A DNA stretch of 64,000 bases from Burkholderia pseudomultivorans (GTDB taxonomy: Bacteria > Pseudomonadota > Gammaproteobacteria > Burkholderiales > Burkholderiaceae). The stretch lies in NCBI RefSeq assembly GCF_902499075.1, contig NZ_CABVPP010000022.1:30594-94593 (forward strand), written 5' to 3'. Made by a program: the position numbers and the translations under genes. Positions 33,086 through 44,494 of the stretch are shown here, piece after piece; within the stretch, counting starts at the first letter, position 1; each line of letters starts with the position of its first letter. Below the pieces are notes generated by a model that saw only the letters and a list, made by a program, of their open reading frames with translations, did not search any database and was not told the origin of the DNA.

Positions 33086-33790
33086 TTAACTGTTGGCTTC
33101 GCGATCGAGCAAGTCGCGCGGCTGGTGCCGCACGTCGGTGCCCTTCACGATGTAGATGATGAATTCGGCGATGTTCTTCGCGTGGTCGCCGATCCGTTCG
33201 ATCGCCTTCGCGATGAACAGGTATTCGAGGCCGACCGAGATCGTGCGCGGATCTTCCTGCATGTACGACACGAGCTTGCGCACGAACGCGCGGAATTCCT
33301 GGTCGATTTCCTTGTCGTCCTTGACGATCTGCGCGGCGGCGACCGTATCGAGACGCGCGAACGCGTCGAGCGCGCGGCGCAGGATCGTCACGGCCATCTC
33401 GCCCGACACCTTGATCTCGGCGATGTTGACCGCACGCGCGGCCGGCTCGTCGACGAGACGGCGCACGCGCTTCGCGATCTTCTCGGCTTCGTCGCCGGCG
33501 CGCTCGAGGTTCGTAATCGTTTTCGAAATCGACATCAAAAGACGCAGGTCGCGCGCGGCAGGCTGCCTCAGCGCGATGATGTTGCCGCACTCCTGGTCGA
33601 TGTCGACTTCCATCGCGTTCAGGGTCTCCTCGGCCGCGATCACGCGTTCGGCCGCATCGCGGTCGAATTCGTTGAGTGCAGTCATCGCGCCGACGATCTG
33701 CGACTCGACGAGCCCGCCCATCTCCAGCACCTTCGACGACACCGCGTTGAGATCGGCGTCGAACTGGCTCGACAAATGTTTATCCGACAT
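33086..33790 (-). CDS. phoU: phosphate signalling protein PhoU
   Basis: 234 residues with two three-helix PhoU repeats; ends of both carry the E/DxxxD metal-type patches (EVDIDQECGN, DKEIDQEFR). It links Pst transport activity to PhoR and represses the regulon when phosphate is plentiful. Placed between pstB and phoB, 18 bp after pstB, which differs from E. coli where phoBR are elsewhere. Confidence 0.97.
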   Translation of the reverse strand: MSDKHLSSQFDADLNAVSSKVLEMGGLVESQIVGAMTALNEFDRDAAERVIAAEETLNAMEVDIDQECGNIIALRQPAARDLRLLMSISKTITNLERAGDEAEKIAKRVRRLVDEPAARAVNIAEIKVSGEMAVTILRRALDAFARLDTVAAAQIVKDDKEIDQEFRAFVRKLVSYMQEDPRTISVGLEYLFIAKAIERIGDHAKNIAEFIIYIVKGTDVRHQPRDLLDREANS

Positions 33791-33808
33791 GACTGTTGTT
33801 CTCCGTCA

Positions 33809-34657
33809 TCAGCCGAAGCGGCCGGTGATGTAGTCTTCCGTTTCCTTGCGCACCGGCTTGATGAAGATCTTTTCGGTCTCGCCGAACTCGATCAGCTCGC
33901 CCAGGTACATATAGGCCGTGTAGTCCGAGCAACGTGCCGCCTGCTGCATGTTGTGCGTGACGATCACGACCGTGTAGTCGCTCTTGAGCTCGGCGATCAG
34001 CTCTTCGATGCGGCCCGTCGAGATCGGATCGAGTGCCGAGCACGGCTCGTCGAGCAGCAGCACTTCCGGACGGATCGCGATGCCGCGCGCGATGCACAGA
34101 CGCTGCTGCTGGCCGCCCGACAGGCCGTAGCCGCTCTGGCCCAGCTTGTCCTTCACTTCGTTCCACAGCGCGGCCTTGGTCAGCGCCCACTCGACGCGGT
34201 CGTCCATCTCCGAGCGCGTGAGCTTCTCGAACATCTTTACGCCGAACGCGATGTTGTCGTAGATCGACATCGGGAACGGGGTCGGCTTCTGGAACACCAT
34301 GCCGATGCGCGCGCGCAGCAGCGAGATGTCGCGCTTGGTCGTCAGCAGGTTCTCGCCGTCCATCAGGATCTCGCCCTCGGCTCGCTGCTCCGGATAGAGC
34401 GCGAACATCTTGTTGAAGGTGCGCAGCAGCGTCGACTTGCCGCAGCCCGACGGGCCGATGAACGCGGTCACCTTACCGTCCGGAATGCGCAGGTTGATGT
34501 TCTTCAGCGCATGGAACTTGTTGTAGAAGAAGTTGAGGTTGTTGACCTCGATCTTCGCGTTCAGCGGCGCAAGCGGACGACCGTTCGCCGCATCGTGCGA
34601 GCCGGCGGGCGCAGCAGCGCGCTCGACTGGATTCAGGTGGCTTTCTGCCATATTCAT
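33809..34657 (-). CDS. pstB: phosphate ABC transporter ATP-binding protein PstB
   Basis: 282 residues. Walker [10 protein letters not shown], signature [14 protein letters not shown] and Walker [13 protein letters not shown] are all intact. About 30 extra residues precede the ABC domain ([19 protein letters not shown]), a common betaproteobacterial feature. It powers high-affinity phosphate import with PstA and PstC at the inner membrane. A 15-bp gap separates it from pstA. Confidence 0.98.
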   Translation of the reverse strand: MNMAESHLNPVERAAAPAGSHDAANGRPLAPLNAKIEVNNLNFFYNKFHALKNINLRIPDGKVTAFIGPSGCGKSTLLRTFNKMFALYPEQRAEGEILMDGENLLTTKRDISLLRARIGMVFQKPTPFPMSIYDNIAFGVKMFEKLTRSEMDDRVEWALTKAALWNEVKDKLGQSGYGLSGGQQQRLCIARGIAIRPEVLLLDEPCSALDPISTGRIEELIAELKSDYTVVIVTHNMQQAARCSDYTAYMYLGELIEFGETEKIFIKPVRKETEDYITGRFG

Positions 34658-34672
34658 CGGATTGCTCCGCCG

Positions 34673-35566
34673 TTACTTTTTCGAGAAGATCGTACGCGCC
34701 AGGATGTTCAGTCCGAGCACCCCGAGCGTGATCAGGAACACGCCCGCCCAAGCGAGCGACTGCCATTCCGCGAACGGGCTCATCGCGAACTTGAAGATCG
34801 TGACGGGCAGGTTCGCCATCGGCTGACTCATGTCGAACGAGAAGAACTGGTTCGACAGTGCGGTGAACAGCAGCGGCGCCGTTTCGCCGGCGATCCGCGC
34901 AACCGCGAGCAGCACGCCCGTCACAATGCCGCCGAGCGAAGCGCGCAGCGTGATCTTCAGCACCATCCGCCACTTCGGCGTGCCGAGCGCGACGGCCGCT
35001 TCGCGCAGCGCGTTGGGCACCAGCTTCAGCATGTTCTCGGTGGTGCGGATCACGATCGGGATCTGCAGCAGCGCGAGCGCGATGACGCCGGCCCAGCCCG
35101 AGAAGCGGCCCGACTTCGCGACGACCAGCGCATACACGAACAGGCCCACCACGATCGACGGCGCCGACAGCAGGATGTCGTTGATGAAGCGGATCGTGCT
35201 CGCGAGCACGTTCTTCTGGCCGTATTCGGCGAGATAGACGCCGGCGAGAATGCCGATCGGCGTGCCGATCAACGTGCCGAAGCCGCACAGCAGCAGGCTG
35301 CCGACGATCGCGTTGGCGAGACCGCCGCCTTCGGTGTTCGGCGGCGGCGTCGATTCCGTAAACAGCTGCAGCGACAGGCCGCCGATGCCCAGGTGCAGCG
35401 TCGTGTACAGGATCCAGACGAGCCACAGCAGGCCGAAGGCCATCGCGCCGAGCGACGCGGTCAGCGCGATCGCGTTGGTCACCTTGCGCTTGCGCTGCAG
35501 GCGCGTGCGCATCGCTTCGAGCGCGGCGCCGTCCGGCCCCGGAAAATTCATGATGGGCTCGCTCAT
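34673..35566 (-). CDS. pstA: phosphate ABC transporter permease PstA
   Basis: 297 residues from ATG 35566, whose ATGA overlaps the pstC stop. Six hydrophobic segments and a permease loop ([20 protein letters not shown]) that meets PstB. Partner of PstC in the membrane channel. The much longer frame running upstream belongs to the shadow of pstC. Confidence 0.97.
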   Translation of the reverse strand: MSEPIMNFPGPDGAALEAMRTRLQRKRKVTNAIALTASLGAMAFGLLWLVWILYTTLHLGIGGLSLQLFTESTPPPNTEGGGLANAIVGSLLLCGFGTLIGTPIGILAGVYLAEYGQKNVLASTIRFINDILLSAPSIVVGLFVYALVVAKSGRFSGWAGVIALALLQIPIVIRTTENMLKLVPNALREAAVALGTPKWRMVLKITLRASLGGIVTGVLLAVARIAGETAPLLFTALSNQFFSFDMSQPMANLPVTIFKFAMSPFAEWQSLAWAGVFLITLGVLGLNILARTIFSKK

Positions 35567-36549
35567 TTCTTGCCCTCTCCCTTCTCGAGACGCAGCAGCA
35601 GCAGTTTGGAGATGGCCAGCACGATGAAGGTGATCACGAACAGGATCAGGCCCAGCTCCATCAGCGCGGACGTATGCAGGCCCGGCTGCGCTTCCGCGAA
35701 TTCGTTCGCGAGCGCCGACGTGATGCTGTTGCCCGGCGCGAACAGCGACACGCTGTCGAGCAGGTTCGTGTTGCCGATCACGAAGGTCACGGCCATCGTT
35801 TCGCCGAGCGCGCGGCCGAGGCCGAGCATCACGCCGCCGATCACGCCGGTCTTCGTGTAGGGCAGCACGACCTTCCACATCACTTCCCAGGTCGTGCAGC
35901 CGATCCCGTACGCCGACTCCTTCAGCAGCACCGGCGTGACTTCGAACACGTCGCGCATCACCGACGCGATGTACGGGATGATCATGATCGCGAGAATCAC
36001 GCCGGCGGCCAGAATGCCGATGCCGATCGGCGGGCCGGCGGTCAGCGGGCCGAGAATCCACACGTTCTCGAACAGGCGGCCGAGCGGTTTCTGGAAGTAT
36101 TCGGCGAAGATCGGCGCGAACACCAGCAGGCCCCACATGCCGTACACGATCGACGGAATCGCGGCGAGCAGTTCGATCGCGATGCCGAGCGGGCGGCGCA
36201 GCCACACGGGCGACAGTTCGGTCAGGAACAGCGCGATGCCGAAGCTGACCGGCACCGCGATGACGAGCGCGATGACCGACGTCACGAGCGTGCCGTAGAT
36301 CGGCACGAGCGCGCCGTAGACGTCCGAGTTGGGATCCCACTCGGATTGCCACAGAAAGCCGAGGCCGAACTTCTGGATGGTCGGCATCGACGCAATGATC
36401 AGGGAAACGATGATCCCGCCGAGCAGCAGCAGGGTCACGATGGCGGCGAGCCGTGCAAGGCCGCCGAACAGGATGTCGCCGAGACGGCCGGGCGCGCGTT
36501 GCGGCGCACCGCCGGCGGACCGGGAAGACACGTATGAAATATCAGACAT
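35563..36549 (-). CDS. pstC: phosphate ABC transporter permease PstC
   Basis: 328 residues from ATG 36549 ([14 protein letters not shown]). Six to seven membrane segments, a large loop ([20 protein letters not shown]) typical of PstC, and the coupling helix [20 protein letters not shown]. Works with PstA, PstB and PstS. Overlaps pstA by 4 bp. Confidence 0.97.
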   Translation of the reverse strand: MSDISYVSSRSAGGAPQRAPGRLGDILFGGLARLAAIVTLLLLGGIIVSLIIASMPTIQKFGLGFLWQSEWDPNSDVYGALVPIYGTLVTSVIALVIAVPVSFGIALFLTELSPVWLRRPLGIAIELLAAIPSIVYGMWGLLVFAPIFAEYFQKPLGRLFENVWILGPLTAGPPIGIGILAAGVILAIMIIPYIASVMRDVFEVTPVLLKESAYGIGCTTWEVMWKVVLPYTKTGVIGGVMLGLGRALGETMAVTFVIGNTNLLDSVSLFAPGNSITSALANEFAEAQPGLHTSALMELGLILFVITFIVLAISKLLLLRLEKGEGKK

Positions 36550-36643
36550 GGGTGCCTGCTTTTGATCGCCGGACGCCGTAACGCCCGGCCTTACCGCACA
36601 CACTGCCCGGCCGGTACGGCCGGGCAGCGAACCGCTGCAAAGC

Positions 36644-37675
36644 TTACTCGGCGATCGGCTTGCCCGATGCGTCCGTCACCTTCGTCTTCCACTGCTTGCG
36701 GATCTCGGCCGTGACTGCCGACGGCAGCGAGATGTAGTCGAGGCTGTCGGCCGCCTTCTCGCCGTTCTTGAACGCCCAGTCGAAGAACTTCAGCGTTTCC
36801 GTGCCCTGCGCCGGCTTGTCCTGCTTCGCGTGCAGCAGCACGAACGTCGCGCCGACGACCGGCCATGCGTCCTTGCCCGGCTCGTCCGTCAGGATCTGGT
36901 AGAACGACTTCGACCAGTTCGCGCTGGCGGCTGCGGCCTTGAACGTTTCGGTCTTCGGCTCGACGACGGCGCCCGACGAATTCTTCAGGGCCGTGTAGAC
37001 CATGTTGTTCTTCTTCGCGTACGCCCACTCGACGTAGCCGATCGCGCCCGGCAGGCGCTGCACGAAGGCCGCGACGCCATCGTTGCCCTTGCCGCCCGTG
37101 CCCGTCGGCCAGTTGACCGTCGTGCCTTCGCCGATCTTCGACTTCCACTCGCCGTTGACCTTCGACAGGTAGTTCGTCCAGATGAAGCTGGTGCCCGAAC
37201 CGTCAGCGCGGCGCACCACGGCGATGTCCGTATCCGGCAGCTTGACCTTTGGGTTCAGCGCGGCGATCGCCGGGTCGTTCCACTTCTTGATCTTGCCGAG
37301 GTAGATGTCGCCGAGCACCGGGCCCGACAGCGTCAGTTCGCCGGCCTTCACGCCCGGCACGTTGACGACCGGCACCACGCCGCCGACCACCGTCGGGAAC
37401 TGGAACAGGCCTTCCTTCGCGAGTTCGTCGTCCTTCAGCGGCGCATCCGAACCGGCAAAATCGACCGTCTTCGCGATGATCTGCTTCAGGCCGCCCGACG
37501 AGCCGATACCCTGGTAGTTGATCTTCGCGCCGCCGGACTGCTGGTAGTCGGCAGCCCATTTCGTGTAGATCGGCATTGCGAACGTGCTGCCTGCCCCCGT
37601 GATGTCGGCAGCGTGCGCGGCAACGGCGAAAAGCGCGCCAGCCAGGCCGGCAATCGCGGTTTGCATCAATTTCAT
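36644..37675 (-). CDS. pstS: periplasmic phosphate-binding protein PstS
   Basis: 343 residues. Signal peptide to about residue 22 ([12 protein letters not shown]), then the phosphate-binding loops [25 protein letters not shown] and [10 protein letters not shown]. It captures inorganic phosphate in the periplasm and delivers it to PstCA. CTGGAGG precedes the ATG; first gene of the Pho-box-controlled operon. Confidence 0.97.
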   Translation of the reverse strand: MKLMQTAIAGLAGALFAVAAHAADITGAGSTFAMPIYTKWAADYQQSGGAKINYQGIGSSGGLKQIIAKTVDFAGSDAPLKDDELAKEGLFQFPTVVGGVVPVVNVPGVKAGELTLSGPVLGDIYLGKIKKWNDPAIAALNPKVKLPDTDIAVVRRADGSGTSFIWTNYLSKVNGEWKSKIGEGTTVNWPTGTGGKGNDGVAAFVQRLPGAIGYVEWAYAKKNNMVYTALKNSSGAVVEPKTETFKAAAASANWSKSFYQILTDEPGKDAWPVVGATFVLLHAKQDKPAQGTETLKFFDWAFKNGEKAADSLDYISLPSAVTAEIRKQWKTKVTDASGKPIAE

Positions 37676-37715
37676 GAGACCTCCAGTGTGTGAGCGGATG
37701 ACTACGGCACCGCGA

Positions 37716-37781
37716 AGGTTAGGGGCTGCTCATGACGGTAATGTGACAATCGATGAAACTGGCGTGACAGTAACATGACTG
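37716..37781 (-). promoter_or_regulatory. tandem Pho-box array and -10 element of pstS
   Basis: Read toward pstS: CAGTCAT-GTTA-CTGTCAC-GCCA-GTTTCAT-CGA-TTGTCAC-ATTA-CCGTCAT (37732-37781), five PhoB half-sites spaced about 11 bp, so at least two overlapping full boxes. Ten bases after the last lies TAACCT (37716-37721), fitting a PhoB-type -10. The 264 bp upstream (37782-38045) hold no supported gene. Confidence 0.85.
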
Positions 37782-38045
37782 GTTGAAAGGGTATAGCAGC
37801 GTCCGCCGGGGTGGCGGCGCGGCACGGCGGCCGGCAAGAATTGCCGGTCCGAAGAGGAGAAATGCGGCACCCTTACGCGGTGCGCGAGCGGATCGTATCG
37901 TTCCGGGCACCGCGTGGAAAGCCCTTCGCCGCGGCTGCGGCCGCGCATAGCGGGGTCGGAAGCCACGCGCGCAGCGAACCGGTCTCCGGCACGTCTGGCG
38001 CCGCGGCGCGCCAGCAAAGCGACGCACCGCCGGTCGCGCGACTCA

Positions 38046-38072
38046 AATGAAAAACGGCGCCCGTCGGGCGCC
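38046..38072 (-). terminator. terminator downstream of glmM
   Basis: GGCGCCC / GGGCGCC stem with 3-nt loop; on the minus strand it is followed by GTTTTTCATT. It lies 70 nt beyond the glmM stop. Confidence 0.8.
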
Positions 38073-38141
38073 GCCTATCTCGATGCACCAGCCGGCGGCA
38101 CCGGAGACGCGCGGGTTCGCACATCCCGGTGCCGCCCGCGT

Positions 38142-39497
38142 TCAGGCCGTCGCCGCGCGCACGGCTTCGGCGATCGCCTCCGCGTGGCGGCTCGCATCGG
38201 CCGCATGCTGCGCTTCGACCATCACGCGCAACACGGGCTCGGTGCCCGACGCGCGGATCAGCACGCGCCCGCTGTCGGCCAGCGCCGCCTCGGCCGCCTC
38301 GATCGCCGCGCGGATCGACGCACTGCCCTTCCAGTCGGCATCCGGTTTCATCCGCACGTTGATCAGCTTCTGCGGGAACAGCGTCACGCCGTCGAGCATC
38401 TGCGCGAGCGTCTTGCCGCTGCGCTTGAGCGCGGCCAGCACGAGCAGCGCGGACACGATGCCGTCGCCGGTCGAATGCCGGTCGAGCGACAGGATATGTC
38501 CCGAGCCTTCCGCGCCGAGCTGCCAGCCGTGCTCGCGCAACTGTTCGAGCACGTAGCGGTCGCCGACCGCCGCGCGCACGAACTTCACGCCGGCGCGCTG
38601 CAGCGCGACCTCGACCGCGAGGTTGGTCATCAGCGTGCCGACCGCGCCGTCGACCTTGCCGTCGGTCGCGATGCGGTCCTTGACGAGCACGTACAGCAGC
38701 TCGTCGCCGTTGTACAGCCGGCCCGTCGCGTCGACGAGCTGCAGGCGGTCCGCGTCGCCGTCGAGCGCGATGCCGAGATCGGCATGATTCGCGCGCACCG
38801 CGCGCACCAGCGCATCGGGCGCGGTCGCGCCGACGCCGTCGTTGATGTTGAAGCCGTTCGGCGCGACGCCGATCGGCATCACCTCCGCGCCGAGCTCGTG
38901 GAACACGTGCGGCGCGACCTGATATGCGGCGCCGTGCGCGCAGTCGACCACCAGCTTCAGCCCGCGCAGGTCGAACGCGGCCGGAAACGTGCTCTTGCAG
39001 AATTCGATGTAGCGGCCGGCCGCGTCGTCGAGGCGGCGCGCCTTGCCGAGCCGGTCCGACGGCGCGCATTCGAGCGGCTTGTCGAGCCACGCTTCGATCT
39101 CGGCCTCGGTGTCGTCCGGCAGCTTGTTGCCGTCCGCCGAGAAGAACTTGATGCCGTTGTCCTGATACGGGTTGTGCGATGCGCTGATCACGACGCCGGC
39201 CGACAGGCGCAGCGCGCGCGTCAGGTATGCGACGCCCGGCGTCGGCATCGGGCCGGCCAGCATCACGTCGACGCCCGCCGCCGAGAAGCCGGCTTCGAGC
39301 GCGGCCTCGAGCATGTAGCCCGACACGCGCGTGTCCTTGCCGATCAGCACGGTCGGCCGCGCGCCGGTCGCAACCTCCGCCGCGCCGGCCAGCACCTTGC
39401 CGGCTGCATAACCGAGACGCAACACGAAATCGGGCGTGATCGGGGCTTCGCCCACCGTACCGCGAATGCCGTCCGTGCCGAAATATCGACGTCCCAT
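38142..39497 (-). CDS. glmM: phosphoglucosamine mutase
   Basis: 451 residues from ATG 39497 ([13 protein letters not shown]). The phosphoserine loop is [12 protein letters not shown] (Ser107), the metal loop DGDADR, the sugar loop and the phosphate-binding [10 protein letters not shown]-terminus are intact. It converts glucosamine-6-phosphate to glucosamine-1-phosphate for UDP-GlcNAc, hence peptidoglycan and LPS. The folP-glmM order on one strand, 28 bp apart, matches the conserved ftsH-folP-glmM arrangement. Confidence 0.98.
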   Translation of the reverse strand: MGRRYFGTDGIRGTVGEAPITPDFVLRLGYAAGKVLAGAAEVATGARPTVLIGKDTRVSGYMLEAALEAGFSAAGVDVMLAGPMPTPGVAYLTRALRLSAGVVISASHNPYQDNGIKFFSADGNKLPDDTEAEIEAWLDKPLECAPSDRLGKARRLDDAAGRYIEFCKSTFPAAFDLRGLKLVVDCAHGAAYQVAPHVFHELGAEVMPIGVAPNGFNINDGVGATAPDALVRAVRANHADLGIALDGDADRLQLVDATGRLYNGDELLYVLVKDRIATDGKVDGAVGTLMTNLAVEVALQRAGVKFVRAAVGDRYVLEQLREHGWQLGAEGSGHILSLDRHSTGDGIVSALLVLAALKRSGKTLAQMLDGVTLFPQKLINVRMKPDADWKGSASIRAAIEAAEAALADSGRVLIRASGTEPVLRVMVEAQHAADASRHAEAIAEAVRAATA

Positions 39498-39525
39498 GGT
39501 GATTCTTCCTCCTTCGTCTTCTGAC

Positions 39526-40419
39526 TTACCGTTGCCGTGCGGCTTCGCGCACGGCATTCCATACCTTCAGCGCATCGACCGTCGCCGCGACGTCGTGCAC
39601 GCGCACGATCGCGGCGCCGCGCCCGACCGCGCACAGCGCGGCCGCGACGCTCGCCGCGACGCGCTCGACCGGCGGCTTGCCGCCGATCACCGCACCGAGC
39701 ATCGACTTGCGCGACATGCCGGCGAGGATCGGATACGCGCGCCCGTCGGGCCGCACGGGCGCCGTGTCGGGCAGCGCGGCCAGTAGCGCATAGTTGTCGT
39801 CGATCACGGCCTTGCCGAACCCGAAACCGGGATCGACGCAGATCCGCTCCGGCGCGACACCCGCGTCGCGCAACGCCTGCGCGCGCGCGGCCAGAAAATC
39901 GCGCACGTCGGTCACGACGTCGCCGTAATCCGGTTCGCCGACCTGCATCGTCTGCGGCTCGCCGAGCATGTGCATCGCGCACAGCCCGCTGTCGCCGTCG
40001 CGCACCGCGTCGATCGCGCCCGGCTGCCGGAACCCCCAGATGTCGTTGATCAGGTCGGCGCCGGCGGCGAGCGACGCGCGCATCACGGCCGGCTTGTAGG
40101 TATCGATCGACAGCGGCACGTTCAGCGGCCGCAGCGCCTCGACGAGCGGAATCACGCGCGCGAGCTCCTCGTCGAGCGGCACCGGCGGCGCGCCCGGGCG
40201 CGTCGACTCGCCGCCGATGTCGAGGATGTCGGCGCCTTCTGCGATCATCCGCTCGGCCTGCCGCAGCGCGTCGTCGCGCGCGAGAAAGCGACCGCCGTCG
40301 GAGAACGAGTCGGGCGTTGCGTTGAGGATGCCCATCACGAGCGGGCGTTCGAACGTCAGCGTGAAGCGACCGCACCGCAGCGGCGCGGGAACAGATGGGA
40401 AAACGGAGAAATCGGACAC
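39526..40419 (-). CDS. folP: dihydropteroate synthase
   Basis: 297 residues; TIM-barrel enzyme with [17 protein letters not shown] (loop 1), [11 protein letters not shown] (loop 2) and DPGFGFGK, all substrate-binding motifs. It joins p-aminobenzoate to dihydropterin pyrophosphate in folate synthesis and is the sulfonamide target. No unusual change is evident in the resistance-associated loops. Confidence 0.97.
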   Translation of the reverse strand: MSDFSVFPSVPAPLRCGRFTLTFERPLVMGILNATPDSFSDGGRFLARDDALRQAERMIAEGADILDIGGESTRPGAPPVPLDEELARVIPLVEALRPLNVPLSIDTYKPAVMRASLAAGADLINDIWGFRQPGAIDAVRDGDSGLCAMHMLGEPQTMQVGEPDYGDVVTDVRDFLAARAQALRDAGVAPERICVDPGFGFGKAVIDDNYALLAALPDTAPVRPDGRAYPILAGMSRKSMLGAVIGGKPPVERVAASVAAALCAVGRGAAIVRVHDVAATVDALKVWNAVREAARQR

Positions 40420-40445
40420 GAGCGGCAGGCTTGGATGAATGCAAA

Positions 40446-40475
40446 ACGGGCCGGTGTGGAATCACACCAGCCCGT
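40446..40475 (-). terminator. terminator between ftsH and folP
   Basis: ACGGGCTGGTGTG / CACACCGGCCCGT stem (one mismatch) with 4-nt loop and TTTT on the minus strand, 21 nt after the ftsH stop. It may separate the two transcripts or attenuate read-through. Confidence 0.65.
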
Positions 40476-40495
40476 GAACGGAGCTAAAGCGGAGT

Positions 40496-42391
40496 TTATA
40501 CCGGCGAAGCAGGCGCCGGAGCGTTGCCGGGCTTGACCTCGGCGCTGCTGCCGCCGCCCGACGACGGGTCGCTGCCGACCGCAGGCGACTTCGGCGAACG
40601 CGGCGGACGCCCTTCCATGATGTCGTTGATCTGATCGGCGTCGATCGTCTCCCACTCCATCAGCGCGGCCGTCATCGCCTCGACCTTGTCGCGATTCTCC
40701 TCGAGCAGGCGACGGGCCAGCCCGTACTGCTCGTCGAGCACGCGGCGGATTTCCGCGTCGACCTTCTGCTGCGTCGCTTCCGAGATCGTGCGCGTAAAGC
40801 CGCGGCCGAACGGACCGCCGTCGTTCTCGTCGTCGACGTAGACCATCGGCCCGAGCGCGTCGGTCATGCCGAAACGGGCCACCATCGCACGCGCCGTCTG
40901 CGTCGCCTTGTTGAAGTCGTCCGATGCGCCGGTGCTGATCAGGTTCAGGAACAGTTCCTCGGCCACGCGGCCGCCGAACAGGATCGCCAGACGGTCGAGC
41001 AGGTAGTCCTTCGAGTACGTCTCGTTGTCATGCTCCGGCAGCTGCCACGTGACGCCCAGCGCACGGCCGCGCGGAATGATCGTGACCTTGTGCACCGGAT
41101 CGGCCTTCGGCAGCAGCTTCGCGATCACCGCATGGCCCGACTCGTGGTACGCGGTCGCGCGCTTCGCTTCCTCGCGAATCACGGCCGACTTGCGCTCCGG
41201 ACCCATGAAGATCTTGTCCTTCGCGTCCTCGAAATCCTGCATCTCGACGATGCGTTTGCCGCGACGCGCGGCGAACAGCGCCGCCTCGTTCACGAGGTTC
41301 GCGAGATCGGCGCCCGAGAAGCCCGGCGTGCCGCGCGCGATAACTGCCGCATCGACGTCGTTCGCGATCGGCACCTTGCGCAGGTGCACGCGCATGATCT
41401 GCTCGCGGCCGCGGATGTCCGGCAGGCCGACATAGACCTGGCGGTCGAAACGGCCCGGACGCAGCAGCGCCTTGTCGAGCACGTCCGAACGGTTGGTCGC
41501 GGCGATCACGATCACGCCCGAGTTCGCTTCGAAGCCGTCCATCTCGACGAGCATCTGGTTCAGCGTCTGCTCGCGTTCGTCGTTGCCGCCGCCCATGCCG
41601 GCGCCGCGATGACGGCCGACCGCGTCGATTTCGTCGATGAACACGATGCACGGCGCATGCTTCTTCGCCTGCTCGAACATGTCGCGCACGCGGGCCGCAC
41701 CGACGCCGACGAACATTTCGACGAAGTCCGAACCCGAGATGCTGAAGAACGGCACCTTCGCTTCACCGGCGATCGCGCGGGCGAGCAGCGTCTTGCCGGT
41801 CCCCGGCGGGCCGACCAGCAGCACGCCGCGCGGAATCCGACCGCCGAGCTTCTGGAATTTCTGCGGATCGCGCAGGAAGTCGACCAGCTCGGACACTTCC
41901 TCCTTCGCTTCGTCGCAGCCCGCGACGTCGGAGAAGTTCACCGCGTTGTTGTTCTCGTCGATCAGCCGCGCGCGCGATTTCCCGAACGAGAATGCGCCGC
42001 CTTTGCCGCCCCCCTGCATCTGCCTCATCATGTAGAACCAGAACACGATGATCAGGATCGTCGGCCCGAGGTAGTACAGCGCGGACATCAGTGCGTTCGG
42101 CTCGTCGTCGGCCTTGCCGCTGACCTGCACGCCGTACTTCATCAGATCGCCGACCATCCAGATGTCGCCGGGCGACACGATCTGGTATTTCTGGCCATCA
42201 GCCGGAGTGACGGTGAGGTTGCGCCCCTGAACGATGACGTTCTTGACCTTGCCGTTCTTGGCGTCGTCCATGAACTGCGAATAGGACACGCCTTCCTGGA
42301 CGCGGGGCTTGTCGAACTGCTTGAACACCGTAAACAGCACCAGTGCGATCACCAGCCACACTGCTGCCTTCGAAAACATATTGTTGTTCAA
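40496..42391 (-). CDS. ftsH: ATP-dependent zinc metalloprotease FtsH
   Basis: 631 residues. Two membrane spans (about 8-24 and 102-121), AAA+ module with Walker A GPPGTGKT (194-201), Walker [13 protein letters not shown] region [19 protein letters not shown], and zinc motif HESGH (416-420). It degrades membrane and unstable cytosolic proteins. FtsH is the partner of canonical HflKC, which is relevant to the SPFH pair at the window start. The Gly/Ser/Pro-rich C-terminus is non-conserved. Confidence 0.98.
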   Translation of the reverse strand: MNNNMFSKAAVWLVIALVLFTVFKQFDKPRVQEGVSYSQFMDDAKNGKVKNVIVQGRNLTVTPADGQKYQIVSPGDIWMVGDLMKYGVQVSGKADDEPNALMSALYYLGPTILIIVFWFYMMRQMQGGGKGGAFSFGKSRARLIDENNNAVNFSDVAGCDEAKEEVSELVDFLRDPQKFQKLGGRIPRGVLLVGPPGTGKTLLARAIAGEAKVPFFSISGSDFVEMFVGVGAARVRDMFEQAKKHAPCIVFIDEIDAVGRHRGAGMGGGNDEREQTLNQMLVEMDGFEANSGVIVIAATNRSDVLDKALLRPGRFDRQVYVGLPDIRGREQIMRVHLRKVPIANDVDAAVIARGTPGFSGADLANLVNEAALFAARRGKRIVEMQDFEDAKDKIFMGPERKSAVIREEAKRATAYHESGHAVIAKLLPKADPVHKVTIIPRGRALGVTWQLPEHDNETYSKDYLLDRLAILFGGRVAEELFLNLISTGASDDFNKATQTARAMVARFGMTDALGPMVYVDDENDGGPFGRGFTRTISEATQQKVDAEIRRVLDEQYGLARRLLEENRDKVEAMTAALMEWETIDADQINDIMEGRPPRSPKSPAVGSDPSSGGGSSAEVKPGNAPAPASPV

Positions 42392-42557
42392 AGCACCACT
42401 CCTTCACTCGTAGACGAGCGCCTACATTTTCCTTGCGGCGCTCCTCGGTCATTCTAATCCAGTCCGACCACCCCCGCCATAAGCATTGACAACCGCCGCG
42501 ATAGCGATTCGCTTGTCTGGCAAGGGCCGGAGCCCGTTTGCGGCTCCGTGCTCCGCG

Positions 42558-43220
42558 TTACTGCGGATGCTTCAGATGCCGACCCAAAATGAACGTTTCG
42601 GACGATTTGTCGCGGGACGCCTTGGGTTTGCGTGGTGCGACGACTTTAAACTGCTGCTTGAACTTCTCGACGATCTGGCTGTAGCCGCTGCCGTGAAAGC
42701 ACTTCACGAGCAGCGCACCGTCCGGCTTCAGATGATTCTGCGCGAATTCGAGCGCCAGATCGCACACGTGCTCGATGCGCGCCGCATCCGCCGACGCCAC
42801 GCCCGACAGGTTGGGGGCCATGTCGGAAATAACAAGGTCTACCGGGCGACCTTCGAGCACGTCCTCGAGCTGGTGCAGCACGTCGTCCTCGCGGAAGTCG
42901 CCCTGGATGAAGTGCACGTCGGCGATCGGCTCCATCGGCAGCATGTCGAGCGCGACGATCGTGCCGTCGATTCCGCCCTCGCGCACCGCGTCGCGCTTCT
43001 TGCCCTGCGCGAGCTTGTTGCGGGCATACTGGCTCCAGCTGCCCGGCGCCGCGCCGAGATCGACGATCACCTGGCCCGGACGGATCAGCTTGTCCTGCTC
43101 GTCGATTTCCTTCAGCTTGTACGCGGCGCGCGCGCGATAGCCCTCCCGCTGCGCCATTTTGACGTACGGGTCGTTGATGTGGTCGTGCAGCCAGTGCTGG
43201 TTAAAGCGGTTTTTTGCCAT
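42558..43220 (-). CDS. rlmE: 23S rRNA 2'-O-methyltransferase RlmE (FtsJ)
   Basis: 220 residues from ATG 43220 ([14 protein letters not shown]). Rossmann SAM site [12 protein letters not shown], catalytic-type Lys38 region ([10 protein letters not shown]), Asp in [10 protein letters not shown] and Lys in [10 protein letters not shown], the K-D-K-E pattern. It methylates U2552 in the ribosome A-loop. Upstream of ftsH as in many Proteobacteria; divergent from yhbY. Confidence 0.97.
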   Translation of the reverse strand: MAKNRFNQHWLHDHINDPYVKMAQREGYRARAAYKLKEIDEQDKLIRPGQVIVDLGAAPGSWSQYARNKLAQGKKRDAVREGGIDGTIVALDMLPMEPIADVHFIQGDFREDDVLHQLEDVLEGRPVDLVISDMAPNLSGVASADAARIEHVCDLALEFAQNHLKPDGALLVKCFHGSGYSQIVEKFKQQFKVVAPRKPKASRDKSSETFILGRHLKHPQ

Positions 43221-43414
43221 TCGAGAGAGAGATTGCTGCCATTTGCTTCGTGAAGCCGCGCTTTTGGCGGATAATACGCGTCTTCTTCGCGCGGCTGCGG
43301 CCCCGTTTCGGGCCCAAGCCGCGATTTTACGTGGTTTCGGCGCGCGGCTGATGCGGTAACTGCTCCGCCTGCGCTTTTCGTGCAACGCGCCCTTATTTAG
43401 ATTTCGACATTTCC

Positions 43415-43942
43415 ATGCCCGCCCTTTCGCTTTCCCCCGCCGAGCGCTCCGCGCTGCGCTCCCAGGCCCATGCGCTCAAGCCCGTCGTGCTGATCGGCGC
43501 CGAGGGGCTGACCGACGCCGTGCTGAAGGAAATCAAGGTGCACCTCGACGCGCACCAGCTGATCAAGATCCGCGTGTTCGGCGACGAACGCGACGCGCGC
43601 ATCGCGATCTACGACGAGATCTGCGACCGTCTGGACGCCGCGCCGATCCAGCACATCGGCAAGCTGCTGGTGATCTGGAAGCCCGAGGCCGCCGTGGCGG
43701 CCCCGGCCCGCGGCCGCCGTGCCGGCGCGCTGCCGAGCGCGGCCGAAGCCGCCGACGACAGGAAAGGCCGCGCCCCGCGCACCGTCAAGGTCGTCAAGGT
43801 GTCGCCGAACGCGAGCCCGGTGCGCCGGCCGAAGCCGACCAAGGTCGTCGTGCGCGGCAACGAGCGCGTAACGGCCGGCGGCAACGTGAAGCGCGCGAAA
43901 AAGCGCCAGGCAAGCACGAAGCGGCCGTTCCAGGACAAGTGA
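43415..43942 (+). CDS. yhbY: YhbY-family RNA-binding protein (CRM domain)
   Basis: 175 residues. The CRM domain occupies about 4-100 with the conserved [19 protein letters not shown], GLxG-like loop and [11 protein letters not shown]. YhbY associates with the pre-50S ribosome. The C-terminal 75 residues are a basic, low-complexity tail ([20 protein letters not shown], and [12 protein letters not shown]) absent from the 97-aa E. coli protein. Confidence 0.92.
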   Translation: MPALSLSPAERSALRSQAHALKPVVLIGAEGLTDAVLKEIKVHLDAHQLIKIRVFGDERDARIAIYDEICDRLDAAPIQHIGKLLVIWKPEAAVAAPARGRRAGALPSAAEAADDRKGRAPRTVKVVKVSPNASPVRRPKPTKVVVRGNERVTAGGNVKRAKKRQASTKRPFQDK

Positions 43943-44021
43943 TCGAGAACGGCACGGGTCACCCGTGCCGTCCTGCGAGCCCCGGGCCCGGCGCCAGCCG
44001 GCCCGCGCGGCGCCGGGACGC

Positions 44022-44480
44022 TTACGCGTCGCGCGCCGGCAGACGCCAGATCAGCATCAGCCCCAGCACGCTCTCGACCAGGTAGAACAGGCTCGAGACG
44101 CCGTGCAGCATCCCGAAGCGGCTCGCATACGGCGAGTTCGCGATATCGGTGCCCGCTTCCATCGCGGCCACCCGCAGCGCGTTCATGAACGGCTGCAGCG
44201 CGAAATACCCGATCAGCACGCAGACGACCATCGCCGCGACGACCCAGCGCACGCGGCGATATTCGTCGCCGCCGCGCCGCACCTGCTGGTTCGACAGCGC
44301 GAGCAGCAGCACGCCGCACACGACGCCGACGATCGCCTCGATGCGGAACAGCTGGGCCGCGACCGAACCGGCCGTCATTCGCTCGAGCGTCTTGAACAGC
44401 ACGGGCGCGACCGCGTACCCGATCGTCAGCAGGCTGCCGACCCAGACGGTCGACAGCAGGCGGAACACGCGATGCGGCAT
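44022..44480 (-). CDS. DUF4149 membrane protein
   Basis: 152 residues with four hydrophobic segments and the family's N-terminal VWVGSLLTIGYAVAPVLF and GMLHGVSSLFYLVES stretches. Function unknown. It lies 14 bp after greA on the same strand, probably co-transcribed, an arrangement I recall as common in betaproteobacteria. Confidence 0.8.
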   Translation of the reverse strand: MPHRVFRLLSTVWVGSLLTIGYAVAPVLFKTLERMTAGSVAAQLFRIEAIVGVVCGVLLLALSNQQVRRGGDEYRRVRWVVAAMVVCVLIGYFALQPFMNALRVAAMEAGTDIANSPYASRFGMLHGVSSLFYLVESVLGLMLIWRLPARDA

Positions 44481-44494
44481 TGCGTCGCTCCGCT

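Noticed and set aside
31076-35860. 1594-codon open frame on the plus strand across phoR, phoB, phoU, pstB and pstA
   Set aside because: It is antisense to five clearly conserved genes, has the Arg/His/Asp-rich composition of a GC-rich shadow frame, and no family features.
37811-38050. 79-codon plus-strand ORF upstream of the Pho boxes
   Set aside because: Arg/Ala-rich, no ribosome site, ends inside the glmM terminator; likely chance.
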